In this document: one piece after another, positions 10,759 through 21,065 of the stretch
How the letters are laid out: every line of letters starts with the position of its first letter
How positions within the stretch are numbered: the stretch's first letter is position 1
Source: Diphasiastrum complanatum
Lineage: Eukaryota; Streptophyta; Lycopodiopsida; Lycopodiales; Lycopodiaceae
NCBI GenBank assembly: GCA_029204225.1
Contig: CM055096.1
Coordinates: 39,594,461-39,658,460, forward strand
Length of the DNA stretch: 64,000 nucleotides
Reading direction: 5' to 3'
Position numbers and translations under genes: made by a program
Notes under the pieces: generated by a model
What the model saw: the letters and a program-made list of their open reading frames with translations, nothing else
Database searches by the model: none
What the model was told of the DNA's origin: nothing

Positions 10759-11640
10759 ATGAATCAAATCAATGAAAATCCATCATTTGATCTATCAAAC
10801 TCATCCAATGTGACACAAGCTCTTGAACTTTTATACCAACAAATCTAAGCCACTAATAAGAAGCTTCTTGAAACTAATCAAAGGAACCAAGACTTAAAGT
10901 CTAAGTTAGCCAACCAAAAGAAACATGTAGTTCCACCTTCCGTAAAATTGTTTAAGGGGGAGAAGAAAGATAGGAACTTGCAAGTGATAAGTTCATGGCT
11001 TAATGTATGGAACAAATACTTTGGCATGAACCAATTCCCTGAATGTGAAAAGTTGTCCACTGTAACTATGTTCCTCCAAGAAAGAGCCTTAGTATGGTCG
11101 GATCACCTAGTTGCAAAAGGCAATCAACCTTGTACATGAGATGATTTTTGCATAGTTTTTAGGGAACACTTCCTACCACTATTAGATGACTATGACAACT
11201 TTCAAAAGTTGAGTCATTTAACAATGAATAAAGGTTTGGAACATTTTATCCAAGATTTTCATGAGTACCTGAATCCACTTTATAGTGATATTCCACCAAA
11301 GGTACAAATGTTAATGTTTATTGATGGGTTACCAAAAGATTACCAAGTGGATGTTCGTAGGAACCATCCAAAAACCCTAGAGGATGCTATTAGGGCTGCA
11401 AAGTATTTTGATGACAAACCTAAGCCATCTAGGGGTCACCAGCCTAATGAGCCAAAGAAAGATTTTTAATTCAAGAGAAACGATAAGGAAGTTGTTAATG
11501 AAACACATCCCAATTCCAACAATCCTAAGAAAACCAAGAAAAACTTTAAAAATTATCAGGGTGGCAAAGATATAGCTGAAGCTCATAAGAAGGACTTGTG
11601 CTTCAAGTGCAATGGCGAGAATCACCTTGCACGAGATTGC
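10759..11640 (+). pseudogene. G1 Gag with CCHC zinc knuckle
   Basis: Gypsy-type Gag, the structural protein that assembles the virus-like particle. One reading frame runs from ATG at 10759 to 11640 with only three stops, near 10846, 11137 and 11468. Retrotrans_gag landmarks are LFKGEKKDRNLQVISSWL, CEKLSTVTMFLQERALVW, FREHFLPLL and MLMFIDGLPKDYQVDVR. A nucleocapsid knuckle CFKCNGENHLARDC is encoded at about 11599-11640, just before the nested element begins. Several stops are explained by single transitions (for example a tryptophan TGG to TGA near 11137). Confidence 0.85.
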
Positions 11641-11897
11641 CCTCGCTATATTTGCAAATAGCGAACTTGTAATAATGGTTGTAAGGCCCAAATTAGCCAA
11701 ATAAGGTCCCAAACTTATATTAGAGACACAAATGACCACTATAAATAGCTGAGGTCGTGCTAAATTTGGAGACTATTATTCATTTTGTAATTTTGAGTTT
11801 TATGAGATCTTGGAGCTTCTCTTGGAGAGCTTTCTTGATGAAGAAAGTGGTTCATGTGCCTATAATCACATAAGAGCTATGATCATGCTCTAGAATA
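11641..11897 (+). repeat. 5' LTR (truncated) of nested element
   Basis: Matches 14124-14381. It contains a TATA box CTATAAATAG at 11739-11748 with CTTGATGAAGAAAGTGGTTC downstream. It starts abruptly at CCTCGCTATATTTGC with no TG terminus. Confidence 0.75.
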
Positions 11898-12950
11898 TGG
11901 CCATTTTAGTGTTTTCATTTCAATTTTAGCTAGTGAAATTTTTTGCAGTCTATTTTTCTCATTTTTGGCTGTACTTTTGGCCAAATTTCATGACTATATT
12001 TTTATAATTGTAGATCTCACTCTTAGCTTGAATCTGGGCCAATTTGCAGCCAATTTGGTTGAAAATTGAGGGAGATATGACAAATCTTGTGGAAGAGATC
12101 AAATTCTAGTTTGAGTAGAGAATGTGGGAGAGAAAGAGTTCAACTTTTCATTTGTGAAGTTTTGCTTCCTTGTAAAAAAAATTTCCATTTCTTCATTTTG
12201 AAGTTTTCGCCAACTCATTTAAAAAAAATATGTGACCTAACCCTACCCACCCCAGCCCTAACCCTAACTACCATTCAAAAGCCCTAACTACCACCACCCA
12301 GCGACCTCCTCACTCCCTGCTTACTTCGGCTCCTACGCCCAACCCCGGACCTCTTTCTCTGATGTCATCAAGCATGGAATGCACCATCTGCTTCAGGCAC
12401 ACTCGTTCGATTCAGTTCTTCAAATCCATTTAAATTTTTCCCCAGGCTGTACCATATACTGAAGATACATTAGTTAATACTTAACTCGATGCGTTCTCAG
12501 AATCGGATGTACCCAACAAATCAGACATGACCTTTGTGCCATCTTCAATGGCTATCATCTCTAGGTCGAGGAGGGAGTCAGGCGGAGATCAGTAAGTTCG
12601 ATTTGGCACAAGAATCTTCTAATATGTACGCTTTTCCTGTGCTAGCGAAAATTTCGAGTCCAGAACCGGAAACAACATTCTTTTTTCCGGCAGAGTCACT
12701 GCTTGCAACTATAGAAGTTTCCTGATGTACAGCGGCACTCACAAACCAATAATCATCCGATCTGATGGATGCCTTGTCCGCATCAATGCCCACCATTCTT
12801 GAATTTACACCCGGAATTTGATGAAAAAAAACACTCCCAAACAAACTATCACGAAGAGCAAGCAATAAAAAAAAACACACAGGCAAATACAACAACCGTA
12901 AGCAGCTCCATCATTAAATTTCTGCTCAGCTCCAAAGAGGCCTGGAGACG
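11898..12950. other. non-coding interior of nested element
   Basis: No retroelement domains were found. At about 12237-12300 there is a telomere-like, degenerate CCCTAA-rich stretch. On the minus strand an open frame of about 105 codons covers 12578-12895; it has no recognised motif and could be a captured host fragment or chance. Its composition is less AT-rich than that of the neighbouring LTRs. Confidence 0.4.
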
Positions 12951-13006
12951 ATTAATCCTCAAAGCGATTGAATCCTCTATTAATCCTCAAAGCGATTGAA
13001 TCCTCC
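12951..13006. repeat. 28-bp tandem duplication
   Basis: Two adjacent copies of a 28-bp unit starting ATTAATCCTCAAAGCG (12951-12978 and 12979-13006) that differ only at the last base. Confidence 0.9.
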
Positions 13007-13106
13007 AGTTGAAGTCATCATAATTCCCCCTTACACCTCCGTTCCGGCTCGGTCCAGATCTCTACCCTGAGATCCTTCTCTCTCTACCGTTCTCACTCAT
13101 TTCGTC

Positions 13107-13460
13107 GAGATTTCACGGATTTCCTTCTGTCGAGTTCTTTCTCTCTCTACTGCCCCTCTCTCTCATTCGGTTGAGATTTCACGGATTTCCTTCTGTCGAG
13201 TTCTTTCTCTCTCTACTGCCCCTCTCTCTCATTCGGTTGAGATTTCACGGATTTCCTTCTGTCGAGTTCTTTCTCTCTCTACCGCCCCTATCTCTCATTT
13301 GGTTAAGATTTCACGAATTTCCTTAGGTCGAGTAAGATTTCACGAATTTCCTTAGGTCTAGTTATTTCTCTCTCTACCCATTCTCTCAGTTGAGATCGTT
13401 CTCTCTCTACTTCTTCTCTCTCCTCCGGTTGAGATCCCTCTCTCTCTACTCGGTGTCTCT
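13107..13460. repeat. 66-bp tandem repeat
   Basis: Units begin GAGATTTCACGGATTTCC at 13107, 13173 and 13239, with a diverged fourth (AAGATTTCACG) at 13305. A 29-bp partial unit follows at 13334, then degenerate copies rich in CTCTCTCTAC up to about 13460. The period is exactly 66 bp for the first four. Confidence 0.9.
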
Positions 13461-14006
13461 CCTATTTGCACCTATTTGCATTAAATTTTGTAATTTTCTA
13501 GTGTTTGCATTTATTCAATGGTCTAATGCTTCAAATAAACCAAACTTTTCTATTAAGGCCCCTATTTCTAAGTTCGTTCATTTCTTGTTCTCCACCAAGT
13601 TTTCAAACTTCCATAACTTTTTTTATATGATCTTGGATTTTAGTACTGCACAAGCAAAAAGTGCTCAGTTCTTCGAGCTCAATACAATAATTTTACTTCT
13701 GTAATCATTCCTCCGATTTTATTTTATTTTTTTATTTGTCGTTACCCCTTTTCTAAGCTCTTATATACATTGAATTTCTTTTGAATTCTGTGAATTCTCA
13801 TAACTTCTCCGTGTGACTTCGGATTTTAGTGCCGTAGAAAGCAAACGCCATTAGCTCAACAATATTTTTAGTGTAAAACAGATGTTTCTTATTCAAGGTG
13901 GCCAAATATGATTCGACTACCGCCAAAGGATTTACGAAGCATGGCACTCAACAAAGAGCTACATGGTCTTCATTTTTTAGGGCAAAAATGCTTAAAGTAG
14001 GGGGAG
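13461..14006 (+). other. 3' interior and polypurine tract of nested element
   Basis: Mostly AT-rich non-coding DNA. The last ~130 bp resemble the non-coding/coding tail found before gypsy 3' LTRs. It ends in the polypurine tract AAAGTAGGGGGAG at 13994-14006, immediately followed by the LTR start TGTCATGTGC. Confidence 0.6.
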
Positions 14007-14381
14007 TGTCATGTGCTGCATGTAATTAGCCCACGAGCTTACTAATGAATTGCCAAATATGGCCATGGAGCTAAAGTAGACTAGAATTAGTCATTAGGAT
14101 AGTTAATAAGGTGACTCGAACAACCTCGCTATATTTGCAAATAGCGGACTTGTAATAATGGTTGTAAGGCCCAAATTAACCAAATAAGGTCCCAAACTTA
14201 TTGTAGAGGCACAAATGACCACTATAAATAGCTGAGGTCATGCTAAATTTGGAGGCTATTGTTCATTTTGTAATTTTGAGTTTTAAGAGATCTTGGAACT
14301 TCTCTTGGAGAGCTTTCTTGATGAAGAAAGTGGTTCATGTGCCTATAATCACATGAGAGCTATGATCATGCTCTAGAATCA
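14007..14381 (+). repeat. 3' LTR of nested element
   Basis: 375 bp from TGTCATGTGCTGC to CTAGAATCA, with TG and CA termini. The TATA box ACTATAAATA is at 14221-14230. The last 258 bp match the left repeat. Confidence 0.75.
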
Positions 14382-14389
14382 GGCCCCTG

Positions 14390-15980
14390 TCTTGTGAATG
14401 ATCAATAATCATGAATAAAGATACCTTACTTTGCCTAAGTTGGTGAAGTTTTGTTACTTTTAGCTATCTTCTTGAATTTTTGACTAGTTTCTTGATTTCT
14501 TGCATTTCCATTGTAATTTGATGTTTAATGAATGGATTAGATGTTTGCATGCTAAGGTTGGCACATGACATTGCATTAGCTAATGTAGATATTGTTCTCA
14601 GGCAACAATGGTATTTTGATAAGAATAAGTCATTGAGAATTGATTTTGTTGGAAAATCTTTATCTTTTATGCATGAGAATTCTTTGATTAAGATCAAGGC
14701 TAGTTTAAGTGTTAACACTAAAAGTATTAATCCTTATTCTAAATAGGAACTTACATCAATAATGAAAAATTTTAATTATAAAGTTTATTTATGTTTTCAT
14801 AATGGTTTCATTTGCTACAATGAAAAAAAGACTTAACATAAATGTCATGAATATATCCAGTGAGAACAATATAGAGTTTGAAGCCTATAATGAACTTAGG
14901 CAGGAATTCAATGATGTTTTTTCAGACCTTCCTGTAGGTCTACCACCTGAAAGGATAGTTGATCATTAAATTGACCTTATACCTAGTTCAATTTCGATCG
15001 CACAGCGTCCTTATCGGATGAGTGCATCGGAAGAGGCTAAGGTAAGTATGCATTTAGATGATTGCCTGAAGAAGGGGTGGGTACAACCTAGTAAGTCTCC
15101 TTGGCCATCACCAGTGGTTTTGGTTGCCAAGAAGGATGAGACTATAAGCTTTTGCGTCGATTATAAGAAATTGAACACGGTAACCGTTAAAAATAGATAT
15201 CCACTACCGCGGATGGATGACCTAATAGATTATCTTGGTGGTGCTAAGTAGATCTAAGATCGGGATACCATCAGATACACATTAGGGCAGAAGATATACC
15301 AAAAATGGATTTTCAAACTCGCTTTGGACACTATGAATTTTTGGTGTTGCCATTTGGTCTGACCAATGCACCGACAACTTTTCAACAGAGGATGAAAACG
15401 ATTTGTTCAGGCCATATTTGGGAATATTCATAGTGGTATTCTTAGATGATTTTCTAGTGTTCAGTAAGACTTTGGTGGAACATAAAGAGCATATTAGGAT
15501 TGTCTTGGACATCCTAAGAAGGGAAAAGCTCTTTGCCAAAGAGTGTAAGTGTGACTTTTTTGCTAAAGAATTGTTCTACTTGGGGCATAAGACTTCCGAA
15601 CGAGGAGTGGAAATCGAAGCCGATCGTTTCCAAAGGGTTATTGAATGGCCTATTCTTACCACAGTTCAGGAAATTAAGTCTTTCTTGGGGTTTGTAGGAT
15701 TTTTCTATCGACATATTCCCAATTTGCTCGATTGGCATTTCCTCTTACCCAGGCCTTGAAAGGTTATAAGAAGCTAAACCGAAGGGCAAAGAGTCCACTA
15801 GTGGAGTGGATGAAGAATATGAATAATTCTTTTGAGTTGCTTTAGAAGAGTGTCACTTCAACACCAATAATTTTCATTGGTGATCCTAATAAGGCTTTTG
15901 TGGTTAGGACCGATGCCAGTGATTATGCTATTGGAGTTGTTTTGACGTAGGATGGAGAGAATTTGAGTCATTTCTCACTT
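14390..15980 (+). pseudogene. G1 Pol: protease tail, reverse transcriptase, RNase H start
   Basis: Gypsy Pol. The segment at 14528-14746 (ANVDIVLRQQWYFDKN, IDFVGKSLSFMHE) resembles the protease-RT linker. RT follows: [69 protein letters not shown] (15018-15251). The catalytic box is FLDDFLVFSKT near 15433, where plant gypsy has YLDDILVYS; the two aspartates remain. Then come HIRIVLDILRREKLFAKECKC and ECKCDFF-to-YLGH. RNase H begins near 15850 with VVRTDASDYAIGVVL. Stops near 15249 and a frameshift around 15270-15400 break it. Confidence 0.88.
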
Positions 15981-16256
15981 TTTCAGTGAAGCTTTACCGA
16001 AAATTCCAACGAAAAGTCACTCTTCTCCGTTTGACGAAACTTCCAAACATGACCTTCAGCACTCATAATCACATGCCCAGCACTTGTTACTATCTTTTCT
16101 AGTCTTGTTCTCATGAATTCGACCTTCTCCAATTTTCTAATCCTTTTTCACTGTTTTTAACGCCTTTTCACTTTTTTTCTGAAAGTCTTTTCTTGTTTTG
16201 TCCATCCCCGTCACCACCATACCTTATCTAGCACCTAACTAGAACCACTGACATCA
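15981..16256 (+). other. leader before Cop-3 Gag
   Basis: C/T-rich non-coding DNA between the broken end of G1 Pol and the Cop-3 Gag start. No clear LTR terminus or primer site was seen. This is probably the truncated leader of Cop-3. Confidence 0.4.
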
Positions 16257-16985
16257 TGGCATCATCTTCTTCCTCAACAATATTTCAACAATCGTTGTTT
16301 CTACCAATGGTCTCATTCAACCAGAATGGATCCATCATCTAGTTCATCTCTATTGACAAACTCGATGGACATAACTACCATCTCTGGAAATTCAAAATGA
16401 AGGTTATACTACTAGCCAAAGAACTATGGGACATAGTTGATGGCATAGAGCTCAAACCAGAAGGTGATACAACCATCATCACCAAGTAGAGACTGAGAGA
16501 TGGCAAAGCATTTGCCATGATCACCCTCAACGTCAAGGATACTCAGATCAGCCACATACGTGTTGTTCAGATTCCTAAAGATGCATGGGACATCCTAACA
16601 ACCCTCTATGATATCAGAGATGTGACTTCCAAACTATACTTGAGGAAGAAATTATTCACCTTAGTTTGACACAGAGAGTGTTTCAAGTCACCTCAACACT
16701 TTCAAAAATTTTATGGAGCAAATGATTGCAACTGGCTCAGTCATAGAAGATTTTGATACTCTCATGAATCCATTAATGAGTCTACCAGAAGCCTACGAAA
16801 ATTGGATCATGGCAATTTCGACCCAAGCACCTCACTCTGTCAAGAGTAATTTCGCTGCTCCTACAAGTGGAGATCAGAAGATCTGCATCCTCCCCAGGCT
16901 CAGGATCGGCTCCTCAAGCTCTATATTCAAAAAATCAAAAGTTTAGATCCAAGAGATCTACAAAGCTCAGTGTCTAGTACAAGAT
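16257..16985 (+). pseudogene. Cop-3 Gag
   Basis: Copia Gag from ATG at 16257. It shows the characteristic start KLDGHNYHLWKFKMKVILL, then LWDIVDG, AWDILTTLYD and a later MSLPEAYENW block (UBN2 type). Premature stops occur near 16341, 16486 and 16668, and there is a frameshift near 16700. The nucleocapsid knuckle and protease are not recognisable, so the region between Gag and integrase is largely deleted. Confidence 0.75.
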
Positions 16986-17530
16986 CTACCTTTTGTTAGC
17001 AAGAAAACGTCTCCATGTGAAAGCTGTATTATCAGCAAGCATGCTAGAAGTCCCTCCATTTCAGATTCAGTCCATACTTCCAAAGGCTTGCTTGACCTTG
17101 TACATAGCGACATTTGTGGCCCGACCTTCATCAATGACTACTCACAAAGGACTACTACTTACTTTTTGAAGAACAAATCATAAGCATTCAAGTTTTTCAA
17201 GCAGTTCAAGGCGTCTGCAGAAAACCAGACCTATAGTAAGATCAAGTCTCTACGCACAGATGGAGGGGGAGAGTATATTTCCACAGAATTCAAGGAGTTC
17301 TGCAAGGCCAACGGGATACATGAACAATTTACAACTAACTACTCACCTCAGTCCAATGGTGTACCTGAATAGAAGAATCAGTAACTCATTGAAAGTGCCA
17401 AGAGCATGCTGGCCCATGTCTCTCTTCCAAAGAAATTATGGGTAGAAGCTGTTACTAGAATTTCCTATTGTAGAATCGATCCATCACCAAAGTCGTAAAT
17501 GACAAGACATCTTATGAGGTGTGGACATGA
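16986..17530 (+). pseudogene. Cop-3 integrase
   Basis: Copia integrase remnant: a GKxxR-like cysteine segment CESCIISKHARSP near 17020, LLDLVHSDICGP near 17090, then KSLRTDGGGEYISTEFKEFC near 17245 and the third box SPQSNGVPE near 17350. In that box the codon after the glutamate has become TAG (NGVPE then stop). All three acidic positions (D, D, E) are present in the DNA but lie in broken frames. Confidence 0.8.
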
Positions 17531-19440
17531 TCGAATATAATTGAGTGTTTGTATGCATCGCTTTTGTTTAGATCCCTGAAGATCTAAGAAGAAAACTTGA
17601 TGACAAAAGCAGAAAAATGATTTTCATCGGTTATTCTCCAGACCACAAGACATACAAGCTCTACAATCTGGATATCGAGAAGGCACTCACTAGTAGAGAT
17701 GTCATTTTTGTGGAAGACCAATTCATCAACCACAAAGGGAAAGTTGCTAACAAATCTGTCCCAAGAATCGAGCAACCAAATTCTGATCTAGGGATTCAAC
17801 TACAGAATTGCGACACTAATTCAGACAATGAGTCATAACCTTGACGAGTCAATCCACATTAGAAGACCGAAGTTCAACATAGAAGGTTGAAAAGGTCCAG
17901 ACAGCCTCCATCCAGATTTATGGATGATCCAACCTACTACTTTGTGCAGGAATCGACCACCATTTCTGAGGCTATGTCTACACTTGATGCTAACCAGTGA
18001 AAGGTAGCAATGGACACCGATTTTGATCCTTTGATAATCACTGAGCTGTCAAAGGATCGAAACCCAATCCCATGCAAATGGATATTCAAGACGAAGTATG
18101 ACGTTGAAGGAAGCCTAAATCACTACAAAGCTAGGCTAGTCACCAAAAGGCTTTTCCCAGATTCCAAATTTGGACTATTCTAAAACCTTCAGTCTAGTTG
18201 TTGAACATGTTTCAATCTGCCTACTTCTCTCCTTTGCAGCTGCAGCAGACCTTGAAGTCCACCAGATGGATGCCCAGACAACTTTCCTCAACGGAACCAT
18301 CAAAGAGAAAATATATATGTCACAGCCAGAGGGATATGAACTCAAGGGCAAACAACATCACCTTGTATGCAAAATCCACAAGGTTCTCTACGTGTTGAAA
18401 TAGTCACCTAGATCTTGGTTCCAGAAAATCAACGCATTTCTAATCGAGAATGGTTTTATTCCAAACTCGGCAGACTCGAATGTTTACTTCAAGTCTGTAT
18501 CAGATTACCTCATCATCATCACTCTCTATGTAGATGATACACTCTTATTCAGTAACAATCTGAATTTGATGAAAGATACGAAATGCATACTGGCTCAGGA
18601 ATTTACATGGGTCCAGTCCATTATTGTCTCGAAATCTAAATCCAATGAGATAGAACCAGCAAACTGATTTTCATTAGTCAACAATGATATCTCAACAATG
18701 TGCTAGAAAAATATGGAATGGCCAACTGCAAACCAAGTCACTTTCCACTCGACCCTGGACTAAAGTTATCAAAGGAACAATCTCCTCAAACTGAGACAGA
18801 AAAGGAGGAAATAAAGAGATACCTATTTCAATCTATCATCGACTCACTGATGTACGCAATGATCTGCACGCGACCAGACCTTGCATATTCGATCAGTTTA
18901 CTTAGCCAATTCCTATCAAATCCAAGATTAACTCATTGGAAAGCACTAACAAAGGTCATGAAGTACATCCAAGCAACAAAAACTCTCAGCATCTATTATG
19001 GAGGCAGCCAAACTACCAATATCCTTGAAGCCTACACAGATGTAGATTGGGTAGGAAATGTTGATACCAGACAATCAACTTCTGGATTTGTATTTTTGTA
19101 CAACCAAGGCCCAATCTCATAGAACAGTCGAAAGCAAATCTCAGTTGCATTATCATCAACGGAATCCGAATACATAGCTGCCACAAATACAACCAAAGAG
19201 GCGATCTACTAAGGCAACTGCTTGCAGACATCAACCTTGCACAAACACTTCCTACAACAATCTATTGTGACAATCAAAGCACAATAACGCTATCTGTCAA
19301 TCCGAGATTTCACTCTCGAAGCAAACAAATCGAAATCAGGTATCATTACCTTAGAGAGAAAGTACATAGCAAGGAAGTAGCATTGGTTTTCTGCAGAACA
19401 ACCTACGACTACATGTTTTGGACCTTCCACTCTTCAATTT
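17531..19440 (+). pseudogene. Cop-3 integrase C-terminus, RT and RNase H
   Basis: Integrase C-terminus with MIFIGYSPDHKTYKLY (17617) leads into RT: PCKWIFKTKYDVEGSLNHYKARL, LEVHQMDAQTTFLNGTIKEKIYM (18170-18330) and YVDDTLLFSNN near 18520. The last part is a longer open frame, 18700-19122: SLMYAMICTRPDLAYSISLLSQF, THWKALTKVMKYIQATK, DVDWVGNVDTRQSTSGFVF. A tryptophan codon after GPIS is now TAG. RNase H continues with SSTESEYIAATNTTKEAIY to about 19200. Related to Cop-9 at the right end of the window. Multiple frameshifts are present. Confidence 0.85.
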
Positions 19441-20339
19441 TTGTGCCTTAAACATTTTTAGGCACTTCTCGTCTTTTTCATCTTTTTCTAAACTTCGTAA
19501 AAAATGTGACACACATAGTGACCAAAATCCATTGTAGACCTGTCTTAAAACATTTCAAAAGCACCTTTGGATTTTTCGGGGTTTTCGCAACATGGCAGAC
19601 CGACGTCACCAACTTATCTATAGGAAAGATAATAAATATTCTTCCACAGAGAACATGATTAAAGTTCGAATAAATCAAATTAATATCGGTGTCTTTAATC
19701 GGGATTGTATATGATCTATGTACCAATAGAACAATATTAGATCTGATTGAATATATGTGCGGAAATTATGTGCGGAAGTAAGAGACACCTTAAGACAATT
19801 TTAGATAATTAGAAACTATTGATCAAAAATGAATTTATAATTATGAATCTGACTCAGTATACATTTTTTGATGTCTTATCTCGTTGTTGTGTCTCTGATT
19901 TAATGAGTTGTTACAACGAGTAGTGCACATATATTTATATTGCTACAGGACAGGTCTTTTGGTCTTTTATTTATAGGTCTTTTGGTTTCCAATTCTGTAA
20001 CAATAGATCTAACCGTTTACGATGATTTATATTCTAATAGACGTTTCGTTTCCAAGGTCAAATAATTTTTGTTTACAAATATTTCGCGACAGTGTATCTC
20101 TTCTTCTCAGCTTTGTGTTTCGTGAATTGTGCGCGACAATTGTCTCTTTGTGACATTTTCGTGTTTCACGAATTGTTCGTGACAGATGACAGTTTCTGAG
20201 CTTGAAGTAGAATTCAGAATATTTCGGAATTGTTCGTGACAATTTTGCGCATCTAAGGTTTGAATAGGAAACAAAATATTTTCACGACAAGATTCTGTTT
20301 TCGGAATCTTTCGAGATTCAACAAGAAAGCCACAAAAAA
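19441..20339. other. non-coding, LTR-like
   Basis: No genes were seen. At 20060-20330 short motifs such as GTTCGTGACA, TTTCGTGAATTG and CGCGACA recur. Similar motifs fill the Cop-4 LTR at 24490-24673, so this may be a diverged LTR of a Cop-4 relative whose Gag fragment follows at 20340. Boundaries are not defined. Confidence 0.4.
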
Positions 20340-20530
20340 AAATTATTCTTCTGAGTAAATAGAGCATTTTCAGAATCACCATTATCGTCATAGCGTTCAC
20401 GAGCTTCTAATTCTTCCTTAATTCCGTCTATTGCCTTTTGAAGTGTCATTGTCGCATCTTTCGTCAATAAGGTTCGAGTTGTGTGGAATGACTTGGGTAG
20501 GGCTCGAAGAAAATAAGTAAGCTGTTTTTT
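20340..20530 (-). pseudogene. copia Gag fragment (second element)
   Basis: The minus strand encodes YFLRALPKSFHTTRTLLTK, then ATMTLQKAIDGIKEELEARERYDD. This is homologous to the Gag of Cop-4 (LRALPRSFQTTKTLLAKDP, 23170-23270) and of Cop-7 (near 57200). It lies 3' of the Cop-4 RT on the same strand, which is the wrong order for one element. It must therefore come from another copy, joined by truncation or recombination at about 20530. Confidence 0.75.
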
Positions 20531-21065
20531 CGCACATTGGAATCATCCAACAATGGCTTGAATCCTAATGATTTCAGGGCTTGATCCTTCTTCTTGTACC
20601 ATTGCCGAGCTGACTGTTTCAGACCGTAGATACTTCTATGCATTATGCATGTATAATCAGGAAGTGAATTTGAGATAGGGTTTAATCCATATAGACTTCT
20701 TCGTCTAGCTCGCCATGCAAGAAGGCTGTCTTCTTGTCCACAATGTGGATCCTGAGATCATAAGTAGCTGCATATGCAAATAACAATCGTAGGGACGAAT
20801 GTTTGACGACAGGAGAGAAGGTTTCAGAGTAGTCAATACCGTATCTCTGAGAAAATCATTTTGCTACCAATCTTGCCTTGTATTTCGAGACATTTCCATC
20901 CAGTCCGTACTTGAGCTTGAAAACCCATTTGTATTTGACAATCTTGTATTTATGTGGTAATAGCTGCAACGTCCATACCTGGTTCTTCGTCATGGATTCC
21001 CTCTCTTTGTTCATGGCTTGGATCCATTTGTCCTTCTCTGGACATTCAATCGCCTCCTCGAAAGT
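20531..21065 (-). pseudogene. Cop-4 reverse transcriptase, N-terminal part
   Basis: Reads TFEEAIECPEKDKWIQAM, KYKWVFKLKYGLDGNVSKYKARLVAK, YGIDYSETFSPVVKHSSLR, IHIVDKKTAFLHGELDEEVYM and YGLKQSARQWYKK. Stops lie near 20860 and 20690. The frame is lost at 20530, where Gag-like sequence of another copy begins. The catalytic YVDD box is therefore absent. Confidence 0.85.

Larger units (their letters stand above)
11641..14381 (+). mobile_element. nested non-autonomous LTR element (LARD-like) in G1
   Basis: Two direct repeats (11641-11897 and 14124-14381) are about 257 bp long and highly similar. The right one is part of a longer LTR that begins at 14007, right after a polypurine tract. The interior (about 2.1 kb) has no retrotransposon protein domains, so the element must have been moved in trans. 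The left LTR lacks its first ~117 bp and joins the G1 zinc knuckle directly, so its 5' end has been lost or rearranged. G1 coding resumes at about 14390. Confidence 0.75.
8725..15980 (+). mobile_element. G1, Ty3/gypsy retrotransposon, 3'-truncated and interrupted
   Basis: Plus-strand gypsy element: candidate 5' LTR (8725 to about 9720), PBS (9731-9742), leader, Gag (10759-11640), then Pol (14390-15980). A nested non-autonomous LTR element (11641-14381) sits between the Gag zinc knuckle and the protease/RT region. Pol ends at the start of RNase H, where sequence of Cop-3 begins; integrase and 3' LTR are absent. Stops and frameshifts affect both Gag and Pol. Confidence 0.82.

Noticed and set aside
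12237-12300. Interstitial telomere array
   Set aside because: Only a few imperfect CCCTAA-like words occur, without the regular CCCTAAA plant unit.
13107-13333. CRISPR-like array
   Set aside because: The 66-bp units are contiguous with no unique spacers; this is a eukaryotic tandem repeat.
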